NCBI GenBank assembly: GCA_963668365.1
Contig: OY764266.1
Span: 4,588,001-4,652,000 of the forward strand
Source of the DNA: VXNE01 sp963668365
GTDB lineage: Bacteria > Pseudomonadota > Gammaproteobacteria > Pseudomonadales > Azotimanducaceae
Direction: 5' to 3'
DNA: 64,000 nt
The notes beneath the pieces were generated by a model. That model ran no database searches. It was given only the letters and a program-made list of their open reading frames with translations, and had not been told where the DNA came from. Positions 38,151-51,033 of the stretch are shown here, in pieces. The first letter of the stretch is position 1; every line of letters starts with the position of its first letter. The translations under genes were made by a program, and so were the position numbers.

Positions 38151-40139
38151 ATGCCTGACCACAGCTACTTCGCAAACTTGATATGGCAAATCGCCGATCT
38201 ACTCCGAGGTCCGTATCGGCCCCCGCAGTACGAGCGCGTGATGTTGCCTATGACGGTGCTGCGCCGGTTCGACTGCGTGCTTGCCTCGTCTAAAGCCAAG
38301 GTCTTGGCCGAACACGCCAGGCGCAAGGGCGGCAGGCTTGAGGGCGAAGCCTTGGACCAACGTCTGAACAACGCCGCCGGCCAGCGCTTTCACAACCATT
38401 CCTCCCTCGACTTCGAGAAACTCAAGGGGGATCCCGATAACGTCGACACCCACCTCGTGAGCTACATCCACGGCTTCTCAAAGAACGTCCGCGACATCTT
38501 CGAGTTCTTCGAGTTCGAGAACGAGATCGAGCGGATGCGCGATGCAAACATCCTCTACCTCGTCGTATCGAAGTTCTGCGATGTCGATCTGCATCCCAAC
38601 ACGGTGCCCAACGAACAGATGGGCCTCATCTTCGAGAACCTCATTCGCCGCTTCAACGAACTGGCGAACGAAACTGCCGGTGATCACTTTACGCCGCGCG
38701 AGGTCATCCGGCTGATGGTGGCCATCCTGTTCATCCAGGACGACAAGCTGCTCGCCACCCCCGGGACGGTCCGCAAGCTGCTCGACCCCGCCTGCGGTAC
38801 CGGCGGCATGCTGGCTGAGGCACAGAACTACCTGCGCGAACACCACGGCGCGGCGCGGCTGTATGTCTACGGGCAGGACTACAACAGACGCGCCTTCGCC
38901 ACTGCGGCATCCGACATGCTGATGAAGCAGGTGGACCACAATGGCACGGGCAACAACGTACGGTTCGGCGACAGCCTCACAGACGATGCGTTCCCTGGCG
39001 AGACCTTCGACTACTTCCTGACCAACCCACCTTTCGGCGTGGACTGGAAGAGAGAGCGGACGGAAATCAAGCAGGAGCACGACCAACGCGGCTTCGACGG
39101 CCGTTTCGGCGCCGGGCTGCCACGCGTCAACGACGGTTCTCTGCTCTTTCTGCAACACATGTGGGACAAACGGGAACCCGTACGGCCCGCAGAACATAAG
39201 CACGGCTCGCGGCTCGCAATCGTGTTCAGCGGCTCGCCGCTTTTCACCGGCGGCGCCGGTTCGGGCGAGAGCAACATCCGCAAGTGGATCATCGAGAACG
39301 ACTGGCTCGAAGCCATCATCGCGTTGCCTGAGCAGATGTTCTATAACACCGGCATCGGCACCTACATTTGGATTCTCACGAACCGCAAGGACAGGTTTCG
39401 CAAAGAAAAAATCCATCTCTTGGACGCACGCGATGTGTGGACGGCTGGCGGCAGCGAAGACAACGGGCGCAGCCTCGGTGACAAGCGGCGCCACCTCACC
39501 GGGAACCAGATCGATGCCATCGTAAGGCTCTACGGCCAGCACAGCGATAGCGAGACAACCAAGATCTTCGACAACACCGACTTCGGCTACACGCGCGTGA
39601 CCGTGGAGCGGCCCTTGCGGCTGCGATATCAGATGACCTTGGCGGACAAGGCTCGCTTCCTGGACGCATGTCCGCACCTGCTCGATGATCTCCAGGCCAT
39701 CGATAAGGCGCTGGGGCGGGAGCCAAAGCGCGACTGGAACTCGGTGTGGCGCCGCATCGAAGACGTGCTGCGCTCAAATGGGTCCCGGTGGAAGGCACCT
39801 GAACGTAGACTATTCCGCAACGTCTTCACGCAGAAGAACCCCGAGGCCAAGCCAGTCACCAAGCTCGGGCACAACCGCGAATATGAGCCCGATGCGGACC
39901 TGCGCGATTTCGAGAACGTGCCGCTTATGGACGACATCGACGCATTCTTCGAACGCGAGGTGCGTCCCCACGTGCCTGACGCATGGATGGATCGCAGCAA
40001 GGACAAGATTGGCTACGAGATTAACTTCAACAGGTATTTCTACAAATACACGGCGCCGCGACCGTTAGAGGTGATTGACGCGGAACTGAAGAAAGCAGAA
40101 GAAGAGATCATGCGCTTGTTGCGGGAGGTAACGGAGTGA
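38151..40139 (+). CDS. hsdM: Type I restriction-modification methyltransferase subunit HsdM
   Basis: Adenine-N6 methyltransferase of a type I system, 662 aa. An N-terminal helical domain comes first. SAM motif I is LDPACGTGGM (Asp212 to Met220) and catalytic motif IV is TNPPFG (Asn292-Phe295). The extra C-terminal 160 or so residues, with DDIDAFFEREVRPHVPDAW, are a known feature of this HsdM subgroup. The TGA overlaps the GTG of hsdS (GTGA). The 162 bases between the RES gene and hsdM contain no gene; the ATG has only a weak ribosome site. Confidence 0.94.
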   Translation: MPDHSYFANLIWQIADLLRGPYRPPQYERVMLPMTVLRRFDCVLASSKAKVLAEHARRKGGRLEGEALDQRLNNAAGQRFHNHSSLDFEKLKGDPDNVDTHLVSYIHGFSKNVRDIFEFFEFENEIERMRDANILYLVVSKFCDVDLHPNTVPNEQMGLIFENLIRRFNELANETAGDHFTPREVIRLMVAILFIQDDKLLATPGTVRKLLDPACGTGGMLAEAQNYLREHHGAARLYVYGQDYNRRAFATAASDMLMKQVDHNGTGNNVRFGDSLTDDAFPGETFDYFLTNPPFGVDWKRERTEIKQEHDQRGFDGRFGAGLPRVNDGSLLFLQHMWDKREPVRPAEHKHGSRLAIVFSGSPLFTGGAGSGESNIRKWIIENDWLEAIIALPEQMFYNTGIGTYIWILTNRKDRFRKEKIHLLDARDVWTAGGSEDNGRSLGDKRRHLTGNQIDAIVRLYGQHSDSETTKIFDNTDFGYTRVTVERPLRLRYQMTLADKARFLDACPHLLDDLQAIDKALGREPKRDWNSVWRRIEDVLRSNGSRWKAPERRLFRNVFTQKNPEAKPVTKLGHNREYEPDADLRDFENVPLMDDIDAFFEREVRPHVPDAWMDRSKDKIGYEINFNRYFYKYTAPRPLEVIDAELKKAEEEIMRLLREVTE

Positions 40140-40490
40140 CAGGTATTGGATCCCGGCGCCAACTTCGGTTGAAGTACTGTGCAGACATTGAGATGGGACA
40201 GTCGCCCCCATCCGCCGAATACTCGAGCTCGCCGGAGGTCGGGCCACCTTTCCTCCAGGGCACTGCCGACTTCGGGGCCGAAAACCCAATTCCTCGTATC
40301 TACTGCGGATCCCCAACCAAGACTGCCGGAATGGGAGACATCTTGTTCTCGGTCCGCGCCCCAGTCGGGGCACTCAACTTGGCCAATCAGGAAGTCGGGA
40401 TCGGGCGTGGCCTCTGTGCGATCCGGCCCCAACACTATTGGAACGCCCGCTTCGCTTGGTGGGCATTGCAAGAAGCTTGCCATCAGCTAG
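40136..40490 (+). pseudogene. hsdS: hsdS, 5' part, interrupted by an insertion sequence
   Basis: The N-terminal target-recognition half of a type I specificity subunit. It starts at GTG 40136 and contains GTADFGAENPIPRIYCG, GDILFSVRAPVGALN and ARFAWWALQEACHQLA. Insertion occurs at CTAG (40487-40490). Reading through the element, the frame ends at 40567 after unrelated residues. Joining 40136-40490 to 42571 onward, with one CTAG removed, gives an uninterrupted HsdS frame (CHQLAAVSTGSTFDAVAVEDVG), so the gene was intact before the insertion. Confidence 0.88.
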
Positions 40491-42570
40491 CCCAAGTTTA
40501 CCAATCTGACGCCGTTTTTCGGCCAGATCGGACTGTTTTCGGCGATTCGCTTCCCGCAAGTGATTGATTTCATTGGACTCAAGTTCGCCGGAGGCCAATG
40601 TAGTGCCATAAAATTAAGGAAGGGCCTTGCGTCGGCCCGCCGCCGCCGCTATCGTCGCCCCCATGTTCGTCCGACGCACCAGGACCCGCGCCACCGACGG
40701 CGCCGTCTACCACACCCACCGCCTGGTCCGCTCCGAGCGCGACGGCGGCCGCGTGCGCCAGCGCACGCTGCTCAACCTCGGCCGCCACTTCGCCATCGAC
40801 CGCGACCACTGGCCGCTGCTGTGCCAGCGCGTCGAGCAGATCCTCGACGGCCAGGGCGACCTGTTCGGCGACGCGCCGCCCGCCGCGGAGGCCGAGGCGC
40901 AGCGCATCGCCGAGCAGCTGCTGGCCCGCGGCGCGGCGCCGGCGGAAGCCGCCGCCGGCGTCGAGGCGGTCGCCGTCGGCAGCCTGGCGCTGGCGCGGCC
41001 GCGCTCGGTCGGCGTCGAGCGCGCCGCGCTGTGGGCGCTGGGCGAGCTCGGCCTGCCGGCCCTGCTCGAGTCGCTCGGCGTCAGCGCCGCGCTGCGCGAC
41101 GCGGCGCTCGGCTCGGTCGTCGCGCGCATGGCGCACCCGGCCTCGGAGCGGGCCACGATGCGCTGGCTGCGCGGGCGCAGCGCCGCCGGCGAGCTGCTCG
41201 GCGTCGACTTCGAGACCATGGGGGCGATGCAGCTCTACCGCGCCTCGGACGCCCTCATGGCGCACCGCGAGGCGATCGAGCAACACCTGTTCGGCGCCGC
41301 GGCGGGGCTGTTCGGGATCGAGCCGACGGTGACCCTGTACGACCTCACCAACACCTACTTCGAGGGCGCCGCGGCGGGGATCCCGAAGGCGGCGCGCGGC
41401 CACTCCAAGGAGAAGCGCGACGACTGCCCGCTGCTCACCCTGGGCCTGGTGCTGGACGGCAGCGGCTTCGTGCGACGCTCGCAGGTGTTCTCTGGCAGCG
41501 TCCGCGAGCAGGACACCCTGGAGTCCATGCTGTCCGCGCTCGGCGCGCCGGACGGGGCGCTGGTGGTGATGGACCGCGGCATCGCCACCGAGGATCGGGT
41601 GGCGTGGCTGCGGGACGCCGGCTACCGCTACCTGGTGGTGAGCCGCGAGCGACGGCGCACGTTCGACGCCGCCGCGGCGACGACCCACGACACCCGCGGC
41701 GGGCGCATCGTGCATCTGCAGCGGGCGGCGTCGCGCGCCGACGGCGAGGTGCGCCTGCACTGCTACTCGCCGGAGCGGGCCGAGAAGGAGAACGCCATCC
41801 TGGCGCGCTTCTCGAAGCGCTTCGAGGCGGCGCTCACCGCGCTCTCCGAGGGGCTCGCCAGGCCGCGCACGGTCAAGCGCCTCGACAAGGTGCGCGAGCG
41901 CGTCGGCCGCCTCAAGGTGCGCCACGGCCGCGTCGCCCGGCACTACGACATCGAGGTCGTCGCCGACGAGTCCGGCGACCGCGCGGCGGCGGTGAACTGG
42001 ACCCGGCGCCCCGCCGAGGGCTCCATGGCCACCCATCCGGGCGTCTACTGCCTGCGCACCAACCTCGCCGGCTGGGACGCCGCCGACCTGTGGCGCACCT
42101 ACACCACGCTGACCGACCTCGAGGCCGTGTTCCGGTCGCTGAAGTCCGAACTCGGCCTTCGCCCGATCCACCACCGCAAGCCGGTGCGCGCCGAGGGCCA
42201 CCTGTTCATCACGGTGGTCGCCTACCAGGCCGTGCAGGTCATCCGCCGCCGGCTCGCCGCCGCCGGCGAGCGCGCCAGCTGGACCACGCTGCGCGGCATC
42301 CTCGCCGGCCAGCAGCGCGTCACCGCCACCTTCCGGCGCGACGACGGCCGCACGCTGCACGTGCGCACCGCGACCGTCGCCGAACCCGCCCAGAAGGCCA
42401 TCTACGACGCGCTCGGCATCGACCCCAGCCCCGGAGGCACCCGCCGAACCGTCGTCTGAACCGCATCCCCTTCGACGTCGGGTGCACCTGTAGTGCCCTA
42501 ACGCCCTCCGCTTGCCCGTAGACTATTGATTTGAAGAGACTTCTCGAATTGCTTGGTAAACTTGGGCTAG
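40487..42570 (+). mobile_element. IS1634-like insertion sequence in hsdS
   Basis: The element spans 40491-42566 (2076 bp). Its ends are the perfect 14-bp inverted repeats CCCAAGTTTACCAA (40491-40504) and TTGGTAAACTTGGG (42553-42566). The 4-bp target CTAG is duplicated at 40487-40490 and 42567-42570; because the next outer bases are G and C on both sides, the flanks read GCTAGC. Inside is one transposase gene, with 158 bases of leader and 93 of trailer. A 9-base motif TGTAGTGCC occurs near both ends in the same orientation. The coding part is far more GC-rich than hsdS, so the element comes from another background. Confidence 0.85.
40663..42459 (+). CDS. IS1634-family (IS4-like DDE) transposase
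   Basis: 598 aa transposase. Opening FVRRTRTRATDGAVYHTHRLV is typical of the family (N-terminal DUF4277-like region). The DDE residues fall in TLYDLTNTYFEG (first Asp), VVMDRGIATEDR (second Asp), and FRSLKSELGLRPIHHRK (Glu), the last with the Y/F-x2-K/R-x6-K spacing of IS4-type enzymes. The start is ATG at 40663. Full length without visible damage, so the element may still be active. Confidence 0.9.
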   Translation: MFVRRTRTRATDGAVYHTHRLVRSERDGGRVRQRTLLNLGRHFAIDRDHWPLLCQRVEQILDGQGDLFGDAPPAAEAEAQRIAEQLLARGAAPAEAAAGVEAVAVGSLALARPRSVGVERAALWALGELGLPALLESLGVSAALRDAALGSVVARMAHPASERATMRWLRGRSAAGELLGVDFETMGAMQLYRASDALMAHREAIEQHLFGAAAGLFGIEPTVTLYDLTNTYFEGAAAGIPKAARGHSKEKRDDCPLLTLGLVLDGSGFVRRSQVFSGSVREQDTLESMLSALGAPDGALVVMDRGIATEDRVAWLRDAGYRYLVVSRERRRTFDAAAATTHDTRGGRIVHLQRAASRADGEVRLHCYSPERAEKENAILARFSKRFEAALTALSEGLARPRTVKRLDKVRERVGRLKVRHGRVARHYDIEVVADESGDRAAAVNWTRRPAEGSMATHPGVYCLRTNLAGWDAADLWRTYTTLTDLEAVFRSLKSELGLRPIHHRKPVRAEGHLFITVVAYQAVQVIRRRLAAAGERASWTTLRGILAGQQRVTATFRRDDGRTLHVRTATVAEPAQKAIYDALGIDPSPGGTRRTVV

Positions 42571-43436
42571 CAGCCGTTTCTACCGGCAGCACCTTCGACG
42601 CAGTCGCAGTCGAAGATGTTGGCAACCTATTGGTTGAGACAACTGCCCCCGGTACGCAGAGCAACATCGCGAACTACCTCGACCGCGAGACCGCGCGATT
42701 GGATGCGTTGGTGGCAGCCAAGAAGCGAGTGCTCGGACTGTTGGTGGAGAAGCGGCGTGCGCTAGTTGCCCGTGCCGTCACGAGAGGCCTCGACACGTGT
42801 GCCCGCCTCCGCGACTCCTGCATTCCTTGGCTCGGCGAAATTCCAGAGACGTGGGAGACGCAGCGGGTAGCCAGCCTTTTCCGCGAGCGAGACGAACGCG
42901 GCGCACCGGACCTTCCGCTGCTGGAGGTTTCGATCAATGCCGGCGTCGTCCTGCGTGAGTTCTCCGAGGAACGAATCGAGACCACGGCAGCAGATTTCAA
43001 CCTTTACAAAATTGCTCGGCACGGAGACGTGGTGTTCAACAAGATGCGGATGTGGCAGGGCGCCGTCGGCGTAGCTCCGCAGGACGGTCTTGTCAGTCCA
43101 GACTATGTGGTGGCCGCAACGATGGGAGCAATGCTGCCGCTCTACGCTGGTCTGCTTTTCCGGATCGATGAAATCAGCGCCGAATGCGCGCGACGCTCAC
43201 ACGGGATCGTGTGGGATCGCTTGCGACTCTATTGGGGCGGCTTTCGAGACATCGACTTGCCTGTACCCCCGCTTCGTACGCAACGAGAGATCGTCGATCA
43301 TGTCGTTGAAACCACCACAAAGCTGGATGCGCTAGCCTTCACAATCGAACGCACTATTTCATTGCTCAAAGAGCAACGCGCTGCGCTTATCGCGGCCGCG
43401 GTGACTGGCCGCATGGACTTAGAGGGTGCATCGTGA
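42567..43436 (+). pseudogene. hsdS: hsdS, 3' part, downstream of the insertion sequence
   Basis: The end of the first recognition half (AAVSTGSTFDAVAVEDVGNL), the central coiled coil (YLDRETARLDALVAAKKRVLGLLVEKRRAL), the whole second recognition domain (WLGEIPETWETQRVASLF to RDIDLPVPPLRTQREI) and the C-terminal coiled coil. The frame is open from a TTG at 42531 inside the element, so a C-terminal half-subunit of about 300 aa could still be made. The TGA at 43434 overlaps the GTG of the next gene. Confidence 0.85.
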
Positions 43437-44689
43437 GAGTGACGTCGCTTGAACTAGCGAACGTCCGTGCGATTGAGACCGCTACGTTTCGGTTTCGGCC
43501 GGGCTTTAACCTCGTGGCGGGTGTCAATGGCGTCGGCAAGAGCACGGTCCTCGATGCTTTGGCGGTGTGCTTTTCTGCGGTCGTCAGACACGCCAGACGG
43601 CATCCAAGGTATGGAAAGCTCTTTGCGGCGGAAGACATCCGGGTTGGTGTCGGAGCTTTGCAGGCCGAATGCGAGTTCGAGTACCGTGGCAGGGAGTATC
43701 GATATCAAGTGCACAGATTCCGTGATCGCAGCCCTCTGCGAGGGACGGAATGGTCCCGCGAGGAAGAAAGGGCGTACGGCAAAATGGCGATAGAGGAGTT
43801 CCGCTACGGGATTCCCACAGGCGCCGATGGCAGCCCACCGGAAGGCCAAATACTATCCGTTCTGTTCTCCGCCAACCGTTCCGTAGCGTCGTATCAGACG
43901 CCCCGACAAGGTGCTACGGCAGGCGGCGTTGCCTCCGCATTCGCAGGTGCCTTGCTAAATCGGGGGCTTGAAATGCGCGAGTTCGCAGCCTGGATGCGGG
44001 CGAAGCAGGCATTGAGTTCGGAACAACCGGCAGCGACGCAAATGTTGGCTGGCCTTGATAAGGCCGTGACGCGCTTCCTCCCCGAGTATCGGGACCTTCG
44101 TCCCACGAGGGACGGTAGCAGCCATTCTCTCCTGATCAACCACGGCGGCACCTCGTTGCGGGTGCGTGATCTCTCCGACGGCGAGAGGGGTATGTTGGCG
44201 TTGGTGCTCGACCTCACCCGCCGGTTGGCGCAAGCCAACCCGAGTATGGAGGATCCCGCCGCTGAGGCCGAGGCGGTCATTCTGATCGACGAGATCGAAC
44301 TCCACCTCCATCCAGATTGGCAACGACGGATCATCGGGAACCTGAAGGAGACATTTCCGAAATGCCAGTTCATTGCGACGACTCATTCGCCGCAGGTGAT
44401 CGGCGAAATCGAGCATGATCGCATCCAGTTCATCGCGGGTGGTGACGTCTATTCGCCGACGCATTCCTTTGGGGTGGATTCGAGCCGGGTGCTTGAAGAG
44501 ATCATGGGCGCAGACCCGCGCACCAACGAAATCCAAGTGCTACTCGAGAACGTGTCCCAGGAAGTTGGGCAGCAGCGGTACGCGAAAGCCCGTGGATTGT
44601 TACCCCAACTTGTGGACCGGCTAGGCGAAAATGATCCCGAAATCACCCGCATAAGAACCCTACTCGACTTTCTAGAGGGTGAGGAATGA
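43433..44689 (+). CDS. ptuA: Septu PtuA-like AAA ATPase
   Basis: 418 aa ABC/RecF-type ATPase. Walker A is GVNGVGKS (Lys36), the ABC signature is LSDGERGMLAL, Walker B is AVILIDEIELHLHP, and the H-loop is FIATTHSPQV. Partnered with a following HNH gene by a 4-base overlap, this is the PtuA-PtuB arrangement of the Septu anti-phage system. The start is GTG at 43433 overlapping the hsdS stop. Its place inside a type I operon also resembles the R-linked ORFs described between hsd genes in Campylobacter. The alternative label is a generic OLD-less RecF-like ATPase. Confidence 0.8.
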   Translation: MRVTSLELANVRAIETATFRFRPGFNLVAGVNGVGKSTVLDALAVCFSAVVRHARRHPRYGKLFAAEDIRVGVGALQAECEFEYRGREYRYQVHRFRDRSPLRGTEWSREEERAYGKMAIEEFRYGIPTGADGSPPEGQILSVLFSANRSVASYQTPRQGATAGGVASAFAGALLNRGLEMREFAAWMRAKQALSSEQPAATQMLAGLDKAVTRFLPEYRDLRPTRDGSSHSLLINHGGTSLRVRDLSDGERGMLALVLDLTRRLAQANPSMEDPAAEAEAVILIDEIELHLHPDWQRRIIGNLKETFPKCQFIATTHSPQVIGEIEHDRIQFIAGGDVYSPTHSFGVDSSRVLEEIMGADPRTNEIQVLLENVSQEVGQQRYAKARGLLPQLVDRLGENDPEITRIRTLLDFLEGEE

Positions 44690-45332
44690 GGGAGATCACC
44701 AAAAGTTCCGAACCGGCAAGCCTGACGGCGCATCGCAAGACGCCGCACTCCGACTACGACAACTACGTCCCCAAGGACGAACTTCGGAACGCTCTCGTCA
44801 CCGAGCAGCGGGGGCTGTGTTGCTATTGCATGGGTCGCATTCACCCCGCGCCAGCGTCAATGAAGATCGAACACTGGATGTGCCAAAAACACTATCAAGG
44901 CGAGCAGCTAAAATATCGGAACCTCCTCGGCGCTTGTCTCGGCGGCCATGGAAAACCCGCCCACCTCCAGCACTGCGATACGAGTAAGGGGGACAGCGAC
45001 CTTGAGTGGAACCCCGCAGATCCCGCGCATCACATCGAGACCCGCATCCGCTACGAGCTAGACGGCTCGATCCGGTCAGATGACTCGGATTTCTGTGGCC
45101 AACTCAACGACGTCCTGAATCTCAATCTCCCCGTTCTAAAGAACAATCGGAAAGCCGTTTACGTTGCAGTTCTTGAGTGGTGGAAGAGGCAAAGACGGCG
45201 GAACGAAGGCCGTGTGTCGCGTGAAAAGTTCCAGCGTGAGCAAGCCAGATATGACGCAGGGGCTGGAGAGCTTACTCCTTATGTTCAGGTGGCAGTCTGG
45301 CTTTTGGGCCAGAAGCTCGCACGGAAGCGAAC

Positions 45333-45336
<4 letters not shown>
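44686..45336 (+). CDS. ptuB: Septu PtuB-like HNH endonuclease
   Basis: 216 aa. The HNH/zinc core is visible: GLCCYCMGRI (first Cys pair), KIEHWMCQKHY (His), RNLLGACLGGHG (Asn), and HCDTSKGD (second Cys and Asp). This is the TIGR02646-like HNH found in Septu and retron-linked effectors. The C-terminal helical part ends VAVWLLGQKLARKRT. It overlaps PtuA (4 bases) and hsdR (4 bases), so the whole run hsdM to hsdR is translationally linked. No reverse transcriptase is nearby, so it is not a retron. Confidence 0.8.
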
Positions 45337-48887
<3,551 letters not shown>

Positions 48888-48952
48888 GACCCCCTCCCCC
48901 GCATGTTACGAAATGCTGGATCGCCACTACGGTCCCGCGAGAGCGTCGACGC

Positions 48953-49669
48953 CTACATCCCCTCAAGCGCCAAACGTATATGCTCCTCGTTGTATCTTGA
49001 CAGCAATTTCCATTGTCCATTGATCCCGTCCACGTACTCGCCAACATCAAGGCCCTCACTGCCACAAATGCGCGCAGCCGCCGCTACCGCATAGTGAATG
49101 TGACTACCCAATCCGAACATGTGGACACGAACCATGGGACTGTTGCCGCTGTTAAGATCAAACTGCAGTGAATTCCGGTCGGCGGCCATGCCGAAGGCGA
49201 AGTTCTGACCAACGGGATTACAGTGCTTGACCATTGAGTACTGACGGTAGAGCCAGCGCTCAGCCTTCAATTCATCTGGCAGGATGTACATCTCCTGTAT
49301 CTGGTCGGCAACCCGCCACGGTTTCTTTCCCTCTTGTGTATGGTCGAGCCAGGTATCCGCACGCTCCAGGTCGAGAGCGATGTATTGAAGATCAAGCCTT
49401 AGTTCATGGAGGCTCAACAAGACAATCGCCGCGTCTCGCACGCGGTTTTTTTGGCAAAGCAGCTCAACAGATAGTGCTCCTTCAGCGAGTCGATCTACGA
49501 TTGCGAGGGTCACGCGGATCGGCGCAGTAACAGGGTGGAGGGAAAGTTGAGAGACAACATGCTCAAACAACGCGGCCACGGTACGGCGCATGTCTTGTAC
49601 ACACACGCAATTCCGAATCAAGTCCGGATCATTGATGTTGGGGAGTTCCTGAACGCCGTGGATTGTCAC
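48953..49669 (-). CDS. Unrecognised helical protein, partner of the NERD gene (DUF5677-like)
   Basis: 238 aa, no firm assignment. It is mostly helical. A central block KNRVRDAAIVLLSLHELRLDLQYIALD followed by KKPWRVADQIQEMY and YSMVKHCNPVG recalls DUF5677-type proteins, a family of unknown role often seen in defence neighbourhoods. The GTG at 49669 overlaps the NERD TGA (GTGA), so expression depends on the NERD gene. The frame is open upstream to 49867 but that lies within the NERD gene. Confidence 0.6.
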   Translation of the reverse strand: MTIHGVQELPNINDPDLIRNCVCVQDMRRTVAALFEHVVSQLSLHPVTAPIRVTLAIVDRLAEGALSVELLCQKNRVRDAAIVLLSLHELRLDLQYIALDLERADTWLDHTQEGKKPWRVADQIQEMYILPDELKAERWLYRQYSMVKHCNPVGQNFAFGMAADRNSLQFDLNSGNSPMVRVHMFGLGSHIHYAVAAAARICGSEGLDVGEYVDGINGQWKLLSRYNEEHIRLALEGM

Positions 49670-50460
49670 TTTATTTCCCGTTGTTCGAAATATTGTGTTG
49701 TCCGGCACTTCGGGTAGCCGGAACACCCCCAGAACGGCTCGCCAGCATTGGTGCCGCGACGGGCCGTGCGTAGAACCATCGCTTCGCCGCATTTCGGACA
49801 CCTTCTGTTCGCCCCAGGGTCTGCCCTTGAATTCAGATTGCGCACATGTTCCCGATGAGTCTTCCACGAGGGATCAAGGCGCCCCGAGGCGATGCCGCCG
49901 CAAAAATCGTTTATCTCGGATTGCGAGAAAACCGACGTCGAGAAAGATCTTATGTAGCGAACAAATCCGATGCCAGCGGTTACGTTGGGAGGCATTGTCG
50001 TTTTGAACGTCGAATCTCCAACAAAAACGACGACCGAATGAACATAGTCGGCAGAAATGCCCAGCGCCGCCGCCAGCGCCCTGACGTGCTTGTAGTTCTG
50101 TCTCAGCGGGTTCTGAAATCTGTAGGACTGCCTGTAGATTTTTTGTGTCCATTGCGCTTGGCGTTCGCTGCCGAATATCCATCCTTTCATGTTCTTGGTT
50201 TCCACAACGAACACGCCGAATTGGGAAACGAAAATGTGATCGATCTGCGTGGTTCCGTCCGGTGTGGGCAATGTGACGTTTCGGAAGCTGGCATATCGGT
50301 TCGATGGAAGGAGAAGCCGCGCGGACAGATGAACGATCCACTCGCCGACATGTCCCTTGAACCATGGCGAACGCAATGCCTGTACGAGGACGATGAGCGG
50401 GATCAACCACCACAGCGCGCCGATGAGCTTCGACCCAAGAAGCTGGGCTATGTCCGGCAT
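49666..50460 (-). CDS. NERD nuclease-domain protein with membrane helix and topoisomerase-type zinc finger
   Basis: 264 aa. One N-terminal transmembrane helix (LIGALWWLIPLIVLVQAL) is followed by a NERD nuclease-related domain: GHVGEW (Glu40), the GTTQIDHIFVS strand with Asp74, and VFVVETKN with Glu87 and Lys89, the PD-ExK set. WTQ follows as usual. The C-terminus is a topoisomerase C4 zinc ribbon (CPKCGEAMVL, then FWGCSGYPKC). AAGGAGG precedes the ATG. It probably acts on DNA at the membrane; the substrate is unknown. Confidence 0.85.
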   Translation of the reverse strand: MPDIAQLLGSKLIGALWWLIPLIVLVQALRSPWFKGHVGEWIVHLSARLLLPSNRYASFRNVTLPTPDGTTQIDHIFVSQFGVFVVETKNMKGWIFGSERQAQWTQKIYRQSYRFQNPLRQNYKHVRALAAALGISADYVHSVVVFVGDSTFKTTMPPNVTAGIGFVRYIRSFSTSVFSQSEINDFCGGIASGRLDPSWKTHREHVRNLNSRADPGANRRCPKCGEAMVLRTARRGTNAGEPFWGCSGYPKCRTTQYFEQREIK

Positions 50461-50493
50461 TGTGCCTCCTTGTCGGCGATTCGTTCGTCGGCA

Positions 50494-51018
50494 TCAGTCA
50501 TCAACGGAATTTGAATGATCAAGGCCCAAACGATTGTCTTCATCTATCAGCACAACACGGCTTGGCAGCTCACCGCCCCAACGCCAAAGAACAAGGTTGA
50601 TGTCCTGTTCGCGGGCACCTACGGCATAGCTCCTGAACCGCATTCCGGCGAAGCCGGCGGCCATCAAGCGGTCGGCGAGGGCGTGCGAGGCGGGCGTTCT
50701 TCTGGAAAACATGTCACTACGCCACGTTGGGCAGTCGAGTTCCGCCTGCCTGACGGATTGCGCGGCCCTTTCGGTCCGATCAAGCGCATCAAAAATCGGA
50801 TCGGCATCCACCTCATACGCACATAGAACCAACGGCTGCATCCGCCGCCCGATTGGGCTGACCTCTCGCACGGCGGTTGCCAAAGAAAGTGACATGTACA
50901 TCGCGGCAAGCCCTAAGCGGTTGAACCTCCCCCCGCGGCGACGGGCACCTTCGCCGGACAACGGCGACCATGCCCAGCGAGGATCGTGAGCCCGGTAAAC
51001 AACAGCTTGAAGATGCAC
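50494..51018 (-). CDS. RES-domain toxin (second module)
   Basis: 174 aa. RES landmarks are VVYRAHDPRWAWSPLSGEGARRRGGRFNRLG (Arg region), MYMSLSLATAVREV (Glu region) and INLVLWRWG near the end. It is a different subfamily from the first module, closer to RES proteins with a C-terminal LVLWRW block. The start is GTG at 51018, 15 bases after the antitoxin stop. The NERD gene follows 33 bases downstream, so one transcript may carry Xre-RES-NERD-partner. Confidence 0.84.
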   Translation of the reverse strand: MHLQAVVYRAHDPRWAWSPLSGEGARRRGGRFNRLGLAAMYMSLSLATAVREVSPIGRRMQPLVLCAYEVDADPIFDALDRTERAAQSVRQAELDCPTWRSDMFSRRTPASHALADRLMAAGFAGMRFRSYAVGAREQDINLVLWRWGGELPSRVVLIDEDNRLGLDHSNSVDD

Positions 51019-51033
51019 TTATTGCGACAAATC

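Noticed and set aside
38478..39677. 399-codon frame antisense to hsdM
   Set aside because: It has no motif and is fully inside a strongly conserved gene on the other strand.
40560..42521. Long open frames overlapping the IS1634-like transposase, on both strands (up to about 650 codons)
   Set aside because: They are Arg/Pro/Ala-rich shadows of a very GC-rich gene; only the frame with the DDE residues is real.
40486..42571. Invertible hsdS cassette (phase-variable specificity) suggested by the 19-bp inverted repeat
   Set aside because: The repeat is explained by element ends plus a CTAG duplication; excision restores HsdS, flipping does not, and there is no second recognition cassette or recombinase gene.
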